Positions 63,501 through 64,000 of a stretch of DNA of 64,000 nt are shown here, in pieces (positions within the stretch are counted from its first letter, which is position 1; each line of letters opens with the position of its first letter). Below the pieces are notes generated by a model. The model worked only from the letters and a program-made list of their open reading frames with translations, ran no database searches and had not been told where the DNA came from. The stretch spans positions 12,337,321 to 12,401,320 of the forward strand of contig NC_069095.1 in NCBI RefSeq assembly GCF_947172395.1, in the 5' to 3' direction. The stretch comes from Bicyclus anynana. Its lineage: Eukaryota; Arthropoda; Insecta; Lepidoptera; Nymphalidae. The position numbers and the translations under genes were made by a program.

Positions 63501-63689
63501 ATGACAGACAACTTTGTTCGTGACTATGAGTGCGATACAGGTCCTTCTATAATTGGTCTGAGTAATTTGACAATATGTCTAACATTTAAATTGGTAGATT
63601 ATTTAAGGATTTTTGGATATACTCGAGATCAGCAGATGAAGATAAGGAAGGATATCTTGCATGTTGTTAAGTACTTCCACCAATTATGA
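63501..63689 (+). other. possible small ORF, downstream of two
   Basis: 62 codons from ATG: MTDNFVRDYECDTGPSIIGL at the start, YLRIFGYTRDQQMKIRKDIL later. No signal peptide or domain I recognise. It lies in the same frame as the upstream relic. Confidence 0.22.
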
Positions 63690-63899
63690 GTATAATATTG
63701 GTGATTAAGTTTAAGGCAAACCAAAAAACAACTTCAAAAATACTTACTCAAGCAACACGTCAAATGCGAGTAATGTAGTTAACCAGTAGTTAATCAAAAG
63801 CTGAAAGTAAAAGAATCGAACACCTTGTTCTCAAGCCACGAATGCGGTTAAAGTTTTACTGAGAATTACTCAATAATATAAATATATAAATAATAATAT

Positions 63900-63945
63900 T
63901 AAATCAAATCAAATCAAATCAAGAATCATTTATTTCAAGTAGGCT
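63900..63945 (-). mobile_element. LINE-tail end with (GATTT)n
   Basis: Four AAATC units, then the minus-strand GAGCCTACTTGAAATAAATG, the family terminus. Confidence 0.6.
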
Positions 63946-63956
63946 CAGAAATAAAC

Positions 63957-64000
63957 GTTATTTCAGCCTGACTCAAGACTCGAACCCAGTACCCAGGAAG
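63957..64000 (-). mobile_element. SINE-4-like head, cut by window edge
   Basis: The minus strand CCTGGGTACTGGGTTCGAGT and CTTGAGTCAGGCTGA resembles a B box plus following sequence. Confidence 0.4.

Overview
This window looks like a TE-dense intergenic or intronic stretch of a lepidopteran (moth or butterfly) nuclear chromosome. The DNA is AT-rich and contains no operons or ribosome-binding sites. It is filled with tRNA-headed SINEs, Lep1-type non-autonomous Helitron relics (5' end like TCTATACTAATATTATAAA, 3' end CTAG), 3' ends of RTE-type LINEs with (GATGAT)n tails, TTAGG-type short arrays and small TIR elements. No species can be named from this alone. I see no complete host protein gene. 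The only host-like coding candidate is one possible internal exon at 33022-33134 on the minus strand. The only long convincing ORF (18919-20241) is a 5'-truncated non-LTR reverse transcriptase.

Family names used here: SINE-1 (head GCCGTGATAGCCCAGTGG, tail (GAT)n), SINE-2 (head GGCCTCCGTGGCGCAGTGG, poly-A-like tail), SINE-3 (head CCTCAATAGCTCAACGG), SINE-4 (another tRNA-like head with GAGTTGGGAAGT downstream), Heli (Lep1-like Helitron relics), RTE (LINE 3' ends), LINE-tail (AAGTGCTTGTAAACTAAGCC), Rep-1 (GCGCACACATGCAC), Rep-2 (TTTTCATCAAAC), Rep-3 (GAGGGTTCCGTAC), Rep-4 (TTTTCGAAGCGTTAGCGATC) and Rep-5 (AACCGACTTC).

Layout. 1-13 kb: SINE, Helitron and RTE copies, a possible TIR element rich in AGCATGCT, and a GC-rich TATA/CRE island at 9.66-9.95 kb. 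13-18.7 kb: a TTA-flanked MITE, a second GC island, and AT-rich unique DNA. 18.8-20.8 kb: the CR1-group LINE with a structured 3' UTR. 23.2-24.5 kb: a 140-bp satellite of almost nine units. 25.6-25.9 kb: a long foldback. 28.2-31.1 kb: four local copies of a GC-rich module. 32.8 kb: a TTAA-flanked MITE; 33.0 kb: the exon candidate. 37.2-37.7 kb: a diverged triplication. 38.9-39.1 kb: a second copy of the structured LINE tail. 42.0 kb: a LINE C-terminal fragment. 46.8-47.1 kb: a probable solo LTR. 52.7-54.1 kb: TE-free, GC-richer DNA. 55.0-56.2 kb: a 140-bp local duplication flanking a nested insertion. 60-63 kb: RTE relics, one pair head-to-head.

The elements do not form a pathway. The strongest signals for follow-up are compensatory base changes in two LINE 3' hairpins, the four-copy module at 28-31 kb, and many inverted (foldback) repeat copies that suggest template switching or twin priming. 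All calls are by eye. Family assignments without named protein motifs are provisional.
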